From an uncultured Saprospiraceae bacterium (lineage in GTDB: Bacteria; Bacteroidota; Bacteroidia; Chitinophagales; Saprospiraceae): a stretch of 34,092 nt of DNA. Under the pieces are notes generated by a model that saw only the letters and a list, made by a program, of their open reading frames with translations, had not been told where the DNA came from and made no database searches. The DNA lies in NCBI GenBank assembly GCA_937929885.1, contig CALFUQ010000065.1, positions 1 through 34,092 of the forward strand, read 5' to 3'. A program made the position numbers and the translations under genes. Below are positions 8,916 to 17,004 of the stretch, one piece after another. The first letter of the stretch is position 1; each line of letters starts with the position of its first letter.

Positions 8916-9196
8916 AAAACTTTACTAGTGTAAGTGTTTTTAAATATTAAAAGTGTGTGTGTATCTTATAAATATATTTCAGTGTTCTTATTAACAAGCA
9001 ATGGATAGTTGCTTTGTTCTCTTTTGACTCTAGTTACGTACAAAGCCACATTATTTACATGATAATCCATTGAATCTGTAAGGCAGTTGTCATACTTAGA
9101 CTGATTTTAACAATTAAACTCATCAAACACTAACTCTAAAGGTGTGACTTAAGATAATCAAGAACTAACTAATCACCAAAAGCAAATCGATTTAGG

Positions 9197-9204
9197 TATT
9201 TTTG
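9197..9204 (+). promoter_or_regulatory. Putative -7 element TATTTTTG upstream of ileS
   Basis: Matches TAnnTTTG 26 nt before the ATG; no clear -33 partner. Confidence 0.35.
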
Positions 9205-9230
9205 CTGCTTGCAAAATAGAAACTGTTTAC

Positions 9231-12200
9231 ATGGCTAAGTATAGAGAATTTAAGGGATTAGATCTACCAGCAATAGATAAAGAAATCCTCGCATTCTGGG
9301 AGGAGCATCAGACTTTTCAGAAGAGTATAGAAGAGCGTCCTGCCGATAATACTTTCGTCTTTTACGAAGGGCCGCCTTCTGCGAATGGAAAGCCAGGTAT
9401 ACATCATGTCATGGCAAGGACTGTCAAAGATCTTTTCTGTAGGTATCATACTATGAAAGGTCAGCGAGTAGACAGAAAAGGTGGATGGGATACCCACGGC
9501 CTACCTGTCGAGCTAAAAGTAGAATCAGAGTTAGGAATCACTAAAGAAGATATAGGAAAAAGTATAACCGTAGAAGAGTACAATCAAAAGTGCAAAGAGA
9601 CTGTCATGCGCTTTAAGGATATGTGGGATGACATCACTGTCAAGATGGGCTACTGGGTAGATCTAGATAATCCATATATCACTTTTAAAAATGAATACAT
9701 AGAATCTGTATGGTGGTTGTTAAAGCAATTGTATGACAAAGATTTAATTTATAAAGGATATACAGTACAACCATATTCCCCAGCAGCGGGAACAGGATTA
9801 AGCACACACGAACTTAACATGCCAGGCGCATATCAAGACGTGAAAGACACTTCAGCAGTAGCACAATTTAAAGTAGTCCAGAACGAAAAGTCAGATTTCC
9901 TCTTTGAAGGAAAAGGGGAAGGAGATGTCTACTTTATAGCATGGACGACTACTCCTTGGACGCTACCATCAAATGTAGGATTAGCAGTAGGTAAAAAAAT
10001 AGAGTACGTAAGAGTCAGAACTTTTAACCCTTACACTAAAATTCCTGTCAATGTAATTTTAGCAAAAGACTTAGTCTCTAAGTGGTTTAAACCTGAAAAT
10101 GCAGATTTAAGTTTTGAAGAATTTAAACCGGAGGATAAAAATATACCTTTTGAGATAACAGGGACTTATAAAGGCAACGAGCTAGAGATGATAAGTTATG
10201 AGCAACTTCTACCTTATGTACAGCCTGACAATGGTGATGCATTCAAAGTAGTACTCGGCAATTTCGTTTCTACAGAAGATGGAACAGGGATTGTTCATAT
10301 TGCTCCTTCTTTTGGTGCAGATGATATGTTTGTCGGAAAGGAGAATGGTTTGGGTTCACTTACGCTTGTAGATAAACAAGGAAAATTTGTGGACGAGGTA
10401 ACTGACTTTGCTGGTAGATATGTAAAGGATTATAAGGACGAACCGGATTATAAAAATGTAGATATAGACATCAGCATTAAACTTAAGGAAGAGAACAAAG
10501 CCTTTAACGTGCAGAAGTATCAGCACAATTATCCGCATTGCTGGAGAACTGACAAACCTATCCTTTACTATCCCCTTGATAGTTGGTTTGTTAAGAACTC
10601 TTCTCAACGAGAGCATATGTCTAAACTCAATAAGACGATCAACTGGAAACCATCTCACACAGGAGAGAAGCGATTTGGTAATTGGTTAGAGAATATGCAA
10701 GATTGGAATTTATCAAGATCCCGCTACTGGGGTATCCCGCTTCCGATCTGGAGAACTGAAGATGGCGAGCAAGCCAAGTGTATCGGCTCAATGGAAGAGT
10801 TAGACCAAGAAATTTCTGCAGCAAATGCTGCTTTAGGGTTAGAACAGAAAATGCCTAAGGATTTGCATAGACCATACATAGATGGTGTCACCTTGGTCTC
10901 AGAAGACGGTAAAGCAATGACAAGAGAGTTAGACTTGATTGATGTCTGGTTTGATTCTGGCGCAATGCCATTTGCTCAGCTTCACTATCCATTTGAAAAT
11001 AAAGAAATGGTAGACTCTGGATCTTTTTATCCTGCGGATTTTATTTGTGAAGGAGTGGATCAAACTCGTGGGTGGTTCTACACTTTACACAGTATCTCAT
11101 CTATGGTCAAGGACAGTGTAGCCTTTAAAAACGTAGTGTCCACAGGCCTTGTACTAGATAAGAATGGAGTCAAAATGTCTAAACGATTAGGCAATGTGAT
11201 TGACCCATTTGAGACAATTGATAATCATGGAGCTGATGCACCAAGATGGTACATGATGTCTAACTCGCAACCATGGGACAATCTTAAGTTTGATCTAGCA
11301 GGTGTAGAAGAGGTAAAAAGAAAATTCTTCGGCACACTTTATAACACCTATTCTTTCTTTGCCCTTTACGCAAATATCGATGGGTTCGCTTATGAAGAAG
11401 ACACTATCCCATTAGCAGATAGAACAGAAATAGATCGATGGGTAATCTCTCTACTTAATACGCTAGTAAAAGAAGTGGATGCCGAGTATGCTAATTACGA
11501 ACCTACTAATGTCTGCAGGAAGATCATGTCTTTTGTAGATGATCATTTGAGTAATTGGTATGTAAGACTTTGCAGAAGAAGATTTTGGAAAGGAGAATAC
11601 ACAGCAGATAAAATAGCTGCTTATCAGACTTTATATGATTGCCTATTGACTATCTCTAAGTTGATGGCTTCTATAGCACCTTTCTTTTCTGACTGGTTAT
11701 ATCAAAATCTTAATAATGCTTCTAGCAAAGAAGCAGAGAAAAGTGTACATCTTACACTCATCCCTACCCCAGACCAAAGTGCAATCGATAAAGCATTAGA
11801 AGAAAGGATGGATTACGCTCAGCGCATTTCATCTCTTGTACTATCACTTAGAAAGAAGGAAAGCTTAAGGGTTCGCCAACCTTTGCAAAAAATAATGCTG
11901 CCAATCTTAGATAACAAATTCCAAGATCAAGTAGAAGCAGTGAAAGAACTAATCCTCTCAGAAGTAAATATCAAAGAGATAGAATACATCACCGACACTG
12001 CTGGCGTAATCAAGAAGAAAGTAAAACCAAACTTCAAGACACTAGGACGAAAGTTGGGTAAGCAAATGAAGGATGGAGCAAATATAATATCTGGGCTTGA
12101 TCAAGATGCAATTGCTGCCATCGAAAAATCAAATAGTTACAAGCTCGAAGTAAATGGAGAAACATTTAATCTATCTCTTGAGGATTTTGAGATAGTATCA

Positions 12201-12533
12201 GAAGATATCCCAGGATGGCAGGTAGCTACAGACAAGGATATCACTATTGCACTTGATATAAGCTTGACAGATACGCTTAAAGCTGAAGGACTTGCTCGAG
12301 AAATCGTTAATAGGATACAGAATATCCGTAAGACGCAGGACTTTAATGTTACAGATAAGATAGTAGTTACAATCGAAGCACACGAAAGTCTTAAGCCAGT
12401 GTTAAGTGAGTTTTCTGATTATATTTCTAATGAGGTATTAGCTACTGGATTAAGTTTAAGTGACAATGTAGCTGGCGATAAGATTGATCTAGTTGATGAG
12501 ATTGCTGTAGCGATTCAAGTAAAGAAAGCTTAA
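9231..12533 (+). CDS. ileS: Isoleucine--tRNA ligase, IleRS2/eukaryote-like form with GIHH in place of HIGH
   Basis: PPSANGKPGIHHVMARTVKDLFCRY, GWDTHGLPVE, WTTTPWTLPSN editing motif, KMSKR loop; 1100 aa. Confidence 0.95.
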   Translation: MAKYREFKGLDLPAIDKEILAFWEEHQTFQKSIEERPADNTFVFYEGPPSANGKPGIHHVMARTVKDLFCRYHTMKGQRVDRKGGWDTHGLPVELKVESELGITKEDIGKSITVEEYNQKCKETVMRFKDMWDDITVKMGYWVDLDNPYITFKNEYIESVWWLLKQLYDKDLIYKGYTVQPYSPAAGTGLSTHELNMPGAYQDVKDTSAVAQFKVVQNEKSDFLFEGKGEGDVYFIAWTTTPWTLPSNVGLAVGKKIEYVRVRTFNPYTKIPVNVILAKDLVSKWFKPENADLSFEEFKPEDKNIPFEITGTYKGNELEMISYEQLLPYVQPDNGDAFKVVLGNFVSTEDGTGIVHIAPSFGADDMFVGKENGLGSLTLVDKQGKFVDEVTDFAGRYVKDYKDEPDYKNVDIDISIKLKEENKAFNVQKYQHNYPHCWRTDKPILYYPLDSWFVKNSSQREHMSKLNKTINWKPSHTGEKRFGNWLENMQDWNLSRSRYWGIPLPIWRTEDGEQAKCIGSMEELDQEISAANAALGLEQKMPKDLHRPYIDGVTLVSEDGKAMTRELDLIDVWFDSGAMPFAQLHYPFENKEMVDSGSFYPADFICEGVDQTRGWFYTLHSISSMVKDSVAFKNVVSTGLVLDKNGVKMSKRLGNVIDPFETIDNHGADAPRWYMMSNSQPWDNLKFDLAGVEEVKRKFFGTLYNTYSFFALYANIDGFAYEEDTIPLADRTEIDRWVISLLNTLVKEVDAEYANYEPTNVCRKIMSFVDDHLSNWYVRLCRRRFWKGEYTADKIAAYQTLYDCLLTISKLMASIAPFFSDWLYQNLNNASSKEAEKSVHLTLIPTPDQSAIDKALEERMDYAQRISSLVLSLRKKESLRVRQPLQKIMLPILDNKFQDQVEAVKELILSEVNIKEIEYITDTAGVIKKKVKPNFKTLGRKLGKQMKDGANIISGLDQDAIAAIEKSNSYKLEVNGETFNLSLEDFEIVSEDIPGWQVATDKDITIALDISLTDTLKAEGLAREIVNRIQNIRKTQDFNVTDKIVVTIEAHESLKPVLSEFSDYISNEVLATGLSLSDNVAGDKIDLVDEIAVAIQVKKA

Positions 12534-12663
12534 CCTGTATTTTATTCTGAGTATAAGTTTTACTATTTGCTAATTGTCGTATTTACAATAAGTTGACATC
12601 CTTATGTTTGAAGGTAAAATCATATAGCCTTTACAATATTTAGCTTCGTAGAATTGGGTATCT

Positions 12664-12689
12664 TAATTTCTGTTCGCTTTCAGAAATTA
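12664..12689 (+). repeat. Hairpin TAATTTCTG-N8-CAGAAATTA immediately upstream of the DUF819-like gene
   Basis: Perfect 9-bp stem at 12664-12672/12681-12689, ending 10 nt before the ATG at 12700. Confidence 0.6.
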
Positions 12690-12699
12690 GGTTAGATCT

Positions 12700-13839
12700 A
12701 TGGAATTACTTAGTGTCATATTAGTCGTGCTCACCGTCATAAGTGTTCTCATCATAGATCAGAGTAAAGCGCCAGCAATTAGGAAAGTATTGAATTGGAT
12801 TCCTGCTATCCTGTTTGCATATATCATTCCTGCAATTGTTACTCATTGCTTTAGTTTAGACCTCTCATCAGTTAAACTCCATTCGTTTAGCAAAAACTTC
12901 ATTATGCCTCTTGCAATAGTTGTTCTCATGAGTGCTCTGTCATTCAGACAACTAAAGTCTGTAGGTCTACGTCCAATTTTAGTTTTTGTTAGTGGATCAT
13001 TTGCTATCGCTACTCTTCCTTTGCTATTATTGGGCCTTTTCAGCTTGTTTACCGATGTATTCTACAATTCTATTATTGGCGAAGACTATTGGCAGGGAAT
13101 GGTAACCATAGTCGGAAGCTGGATCGGAGGAAGTACTAGCCAGTTAATCTTGAAAGAGATTTCTGGGTGTTCAGAATCTGTATTTCTTGTAATACTAGTT
13201 ATGGATAATGTACTTATCAATATCTGGACTATCCTAATGTTTCAAAAAATAAAAAAGAGTGAAGCCATCAATAATCGTTTGAAAATTAATGATACTAAAA
13301 TTGATTTTATTCCAGATGAAATACTAATAACTGATGACTTCAATAAAAACATTCTACTTACTGTCAGTATCTGTCTATTGCTGGTAATTCTAAGTTATTT
13401 CTTTGTAGAACAATTTCTTAACAAGATAATTGTCCTTTCAATTGTTGGACTGGTTTTAGGTAATTCTTTTAAGTTTTGGAATCATAGTTTTATGATCAAA
13501 TGTGGTGGATACTTAATTATTTCAATAATGGCAATTCTCGGTTTGAAGCTTAATTTTTCAAATTTTAGTCTACCAGCATCTATCATTATCTTTTCTATTA
13601 TTTGGCTTATTCTACATTATGTAGTCATGATGGTCGTCGCATACTTATGTAAATTAAATTTCGCTTGGGTCCCGATTGCTAGTATGGCAAATGTAGGTGG
13701 TATATCTACTGCGCCAGCAGTAACGAAAGCCTACAATGAAGAATGGATGCCGCATGCTATTTTACTATCTATACTAAGTATGGTCACAGGGACTTACTGG
13801 GGGATGCTAGCTATATACTTATTTAGAACTTTTTACTAG
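12700..13839 (+). CDS. DUF819-like multi-pass membrane protein
   Basis: 379 aa, about 11 hydrophobic segments; GSWIGGSTSQ and MANVGGISTAPAVTKAYNEEWMPHAIL motifs. Confidence 0.8.
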   Translation: MELLSVILVVLTVISVLIIDQSKAPAIRKVLNWIPAILFAYIIPAIVTHCFSLDLSSVKLHSFSKNFIMPLAIVVLMSALSFRQLKSVGLRPILVFVSGSFAIATLPLLLLGLFSLFTDVFYNSIIGEDYWQGMVTIVGSWIGGSTSQLILKEISGCSESVFLVILVMDNVLINIWTILMFQKIKKSEAINNRLKINDTKIDFIPDEILITDDFNKNILLTVSICLLLVILSYFFVEQFLNKIIVLSIVGLVLGNSFKFWNHSFMIKCGGYLIISIMAILGLKLNFSNFSLPASIIIFSIIWLILHYVVMMVVAYLCKLNFAWVPIASMANVGGISTAPAVTKAYNEEWMPHAILLSILSMVTGTYWGMLAIYLFRTFY

Positions 13840-13856
13840 ATGATTCTTAGAATCAT
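13840..13856. terminator. Short perfect palindrome between convergent genes, possible bidirectional terminator
   Basis: ATGATTC-TTA-GAATCAT fills nearly the whole 19-bp gap; no U-tract. Confidence 0.35.
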
Positions 13857-13858
13857 AC

Positions 13859-14218
13859 TTAATTGGCCAGCTTGAGTCCTAACCAAATGCATATCAAACA
13901 AACTATGATACTCACTCCAATGTATAACATTGCAGTTCCGATATTTCCATTTTGTAAAAGCTGAAAACTTTCAGCACTGAAAGTAGAGAAGGTAGAAAAG
14001 CCACCACAGAACCCTGTCATCAGTAGCAGCCTCATGTTCTCAGAGAGACCATCTTTGAGTGTTAATCCTACAAGATATCCTAAGATGATACAACTTATCA
14101 CATTTGCAATAAAAGTGGCTAGCGGGAAATCCATTTCGTAATTAGCCATCAATCTGGAAATGCTATACCTGCATAAACTGCCTAATCCGCCGCCAACAAA
14201 AACCCAAACTAGGTTCAT
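13859..14218 (-). CDS. crcB: Fluoride exporter CrcB/Fluc
   Basis: GGGLGSLCRYSISR, TFIANVISCIILGYLVG, GFCGGFSTFSTFSAE motifs. Confidence 0.95.
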   Translation of the reverse strand: MNLVWVFVGGGLGSLCRYSISRLMANYEMDFPLATFIANVISCIILGYLVGLTLKDGLSENMRLLLMTGFCGGFSTFSTFSAESFQLLQNGNIGTAMLYIGVSIIVCLICIWLGLKLAN

Positions 14219-15276
14219 GCTTTGGGAGATTTAACCTTACGTTTATTAGAAGCTATTATACTGAGCATCGTGGAAAGCAAGACCGCTATTCCTATGATTA
14301 AGATTAGAAGATTAAGTGTACCAATATTTTGCATCATGACAGCTATAAAGATGAAAAATACGTTGACCAAGATGAGCGTAAATGTAGCTTGCATATGAGA
14401 CATCCCAGCATCTAGTAATAGGTGATGTATATGCGTCCTATCCGGTTGAAAGGGTGACTTACCTTTGATTATTCTACCTACAAATACTCGTAAAGTATCA
14501 AAAAGAGGCAAAATCAGAATCCCAAATGCAACTGAGGGGGCAGACTTAACAGCCCAATAGGAATCTCCAATGGTATTTTGTGATTCTATGAATAATATGG
14601 CTAGTATAGAGCAGACGGTTCCCAGTAATAGTGACCCCGTATCCCCCATGAAAATCTTCGCTGGAGTGATGTTGTATCTCAAAAATGCTATTGTAGATCC
14701 AGCAAGACTAAATGCGACACAAGCAATCTCTAATCTATCAATATTAAAAAACCACAGACCCAATGTAACCGATATCAAAGTCCCTACACTACCAGACAAA
14801 CCATTGATACCATCTATTAGGTTGAAGGCATTAATGATAACAATTATCGTAAAAACTGAAAGTATGATACTAAGCCAATCAGGAATTTGATAAACCCCCA
14901 TTATTCCATAGAGAGAAGAGATTTTCACATCTGCTTTGAAGACTAAAATAAAAGCTGCGAATACTTGCCCTAAAAATTTCTTGCCTGGTCCTGTTGGGTC
15001 GATATCATCTTTAGCACCTATCAAGAAAATGATAATGAAAGCACAAAGGATATACTGTAAAGGTCCGAAATACTCAAATGGCGTCCATAGAACGATAGAG
15101 AAAATAGTCCCTGCAAATATCGCAATGCCTCCAAGTGATGGCGTGCTTACTGTGTGAGATCTCCTTTCTCCAGGTTCGTCAAATAGGCCTTTCTTCTCTG
15201 ATACCTTTATGATCGATGGTATCGCAAAATAAGTCAAGAAAAAAGCAGTAATAAATGCTAGTATTATATCAAACAT
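14215..15276 (-). CDS. WecA/TagO/MraY-family undecaprenyl-phosphate glycosyl-1-phosphate transferase
   Basis: RRSHTVSTPSLGGIAIF, AKDDIDPTGPGKKFLGQ, NAFNLIDGINGLSG, KIFMGDTGSLLLG, HIHHLLLDAG. Confidence 0.93.
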   Translation of the reverse strand: MFDIILAFITAFFLTYFAIPSIIKVSEKKGLFDEPGERRSHTVSTPSLGGIAIFAGTIFSIVLWTPFEYFGPLQYILCAFIIIFLIGAKDDIDPTGPGKKFLGQVFAAFILVFKADVKISSLYGIMGVYQIPDWLSIILSVFTIIVIINAFNLIDGINGLSGSVGTLISVTLGLWFFNIDRLEIACVAFSLAGSTIAFLRYNITPAKIFMGDTGSLLLGTVCSILAILFIESQNTIGDSYWAVKSAPSVAFGILILPLFDTLRVFVGRIIKGKSPFQPDRTHIHHLLLDAGMSHMQATFTLILVNVFFIFIAVMMQNIGTLNLLILIIGIAVLLSTMLSIIASNKRKVKSPKA

Positions 15277-15333
15277 CGATGTATACCCAGTTCATAATCA
15301 GCCACTAAGATACAAACTATATCATGTATGATT

Positions 15334-16008
15334 TTACTTATTTTCTGCTGCCTCTTCTAATGCTTCCTTTAATTTTTCGCCAACACCTTCTAGATTCTTA
15401 CCCAACTCCTCAAATGTCTTCTTCAAGTCATCTTGAAATTCATCATCAAAGATGTCTTCGATCTTATTCTTGAATTCATCATCAAATAGATCTTCCATCT
15501 TATTCTTAAAATCCTCATCGAAGATGTCTTCTACTTTATTTTTAAAATCTTCATCAAAGAGATTTTCCATTTCCTTTCCTAAGCCCTCCATGTCTTTTCC
15601 AAACCCCTCCATACTCTTACCTAAATCTTCACCCATTTTTTCCATAGACTCTTCAAAATCCTCATCAAATACTTTCCCAATATTATTAGCTAAGCCATCT
15701 AAAGAAAACCCAATACTGTTATGAACTCTCTTAGCCAGATACTTAGCAGAGTTAGTCGCGATTTCTTCTTTCTCATTCTTAGAAAGGTCGTCCTCTAATC
15801 CTTCGAAGCAACTATCCATAAGCTTCTCAAATTCTTTGTCTTTTTCCTTCCAATCGTTCTCTGATAAGTCATCCGCCTTATCTATAGTTGAGGATACAAA
15901 GTTAGCATGTGCCTTTACGAAAGCATCAGGAGAGCTGCATGGATCAAGCGTCCCACAAGCAATAGTAGAAAACAAAGCCGTTGCAAATAATAGCATTACA
16001 TATTTCAT
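15334..16008 (-). CDS. Acidic repeat-containing lipoprotein, function unknown
   Basis: Lipobox MKYVMLLFATALFSTIAC; C-terminal tandem 7- and 12-residue charged repeats. Confidence 0.8.
   Translation of the reverse strand: MKYVMLLFATALFSTIACGTLDPCSSPDAFVKAHANFVSSTIDKADDLSENDWKEKDKEFEKLMDSCFEGLEDDLSKNEKEEIATNSAKYLAKRVHNSIGFSLDGLANNIGKVFDEDFEESMEKMGEDLGKSMEGFGKDMEGLGKEMENLFDEDFKNKVEDIFDEDFKNKMEDLFDDEFKNKIEDIFDDEFQDDLKKTFEELGKNLEGVGEKLKEALEEAAENK
15424..15567 (-). repeat. Four tandem 36-bp (12-aa) repeats, consensus E(D/N)(I/L)FD(E/D)(D/E)FKNK(M/I/V)
   Basis: ENLFDEDFKNKV / EDIFDEDFKNKM / EDLFDDEFKNKI / EDIFDDEFQDDL in exact 36-nt register. Confidence 0.9.
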
Positions 16009-16163
16009 AATTGGTATGTTTAGTTTTTAGAAGTCAATTATATAATTCGAATATGCTAAGAAACATTCCATAATAGGCCATTTATTCGATATATCCTTGG
16101 ATTTTTCAGCCCAAAGCATGTGTTTTTTCAGTAACTTCGCGCTCCAATTGACAGGCTTTTCTA

Positions 16164-16907
16164 GTGTCCGAACTTATTTCTAAAATAGATGAAACAAAAT
16201 TGCCTAAACACCTAGCAGTGATTATGGATGGCAATGGGCGTTGGGCAAAGCAGCAAGGAATGGCAAGAGTCTTCGGTCATCGTAATGGTGTGAAGGCTGT
16301 TAGGGAGACAGCAGAAGCTTCAGCAGAGTTAGGAATTGAGTATTTGACTCTCTTTGCATTTTCTACAGAAAACTGGAATCGACCAGCGATGGAGGTAAAT
16401 GCTTTGATGAAGTTATTAGTAGACACGCTATCTAAAGAGGTAGAGACTTTGAATGAAAATGATATCAGATTAGAAGCAATCGGTGACTTAGATAAATTGC
16501 CAGCAAAAAGTCATAAAGCTTTGCTCAAAGGAATAGAGGATACTAAGACTAACTCTAGAATGACTATGATACTCGCATTAAATTATAGTGCAAGATGGGA
16601 GATTGTAGAAGCAGCTAGAAAAATGGCAATAGAAGTAAAAGAGGGAAAGCTTGACGCAAGACAAATTGAGGACAAAACATTTGAAAATTATCTCACCACT
16701 AAAAATTATCCTGATCCTGAATTGATGATTAGGACAAGTGGAGAGCAAAGAATAAGCAACTACCTACTTTGGCAATTAGCATATACAGAATTATACTTTA
16801 CAGATGTGCTTTGGCCAGATTTTAGAAAACAACACCTCTATGAGGCATTGATAGATTTTCAGAGTAGAGAGCGTAGATTTGGTAAAACTAGTGAGCAGCT
16901 AGCATAA
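16164..16907 (+). CDS. uppS: Isoprenyl transferase (undecaprenyl diphosphate synthase)
   Basis: HLAVIMDGNGRWAKQQGMARVFGHRNGVKAVRE, FAFSTENWNRP, PDPELMIRTSGEQRISNYLLWQ; begins at an alternative start codon. Confidence 0.95.
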   Translation: MSELISKIDETKLPKHLAVIMDGNGRWAKQQGMARVFGHRNGVKAVRETAEASAELGIEYLTLFAFSTENWNRPAMEVNALMKLLVDTLSKEVETLNENDIRLEAIGDLDKLPAKSHKALLKGIEDTKTNSRMTMILALNYSARWEIVEAARKMAIEVKEGKLDARQIEDKTFENYLTTKNYPDPELMIRTSGEQRISNYLLWQLAYTELYFTDVLWPDFRKQHLYEALIDFQSRERRFGKTSEQLA

Positions 16908-17004
16908 GCTTAAGACAACGTTAAATAATCTATCAAGTAGCAGCAGTAAAAGAGGCTATTCGTTTCTTGTAAAGTGTTGATAATTAAAGAAATAAGAAAA
17001 TACA

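Noticed and set aside
9018-9230. T-box riboswitch in the ileS leader
   Set aside because: No T-box core sequence or antiterminator seen, and T-boxes are not expected in Bacteroidota.
14570-15157. Plus-strand ORFs opposite the WecA-like gene
   Set aside because: Antisense to conserved transmembrane transferase motifs; no recognisable domain.
15452-15724. Plus-strand Ser/Lys-rich repetitive ORF (90 aa)
   Set aside because: Antisense shadow of the FDEDFKNK repeats in the well-supported minus-strand lipoprotein gene.
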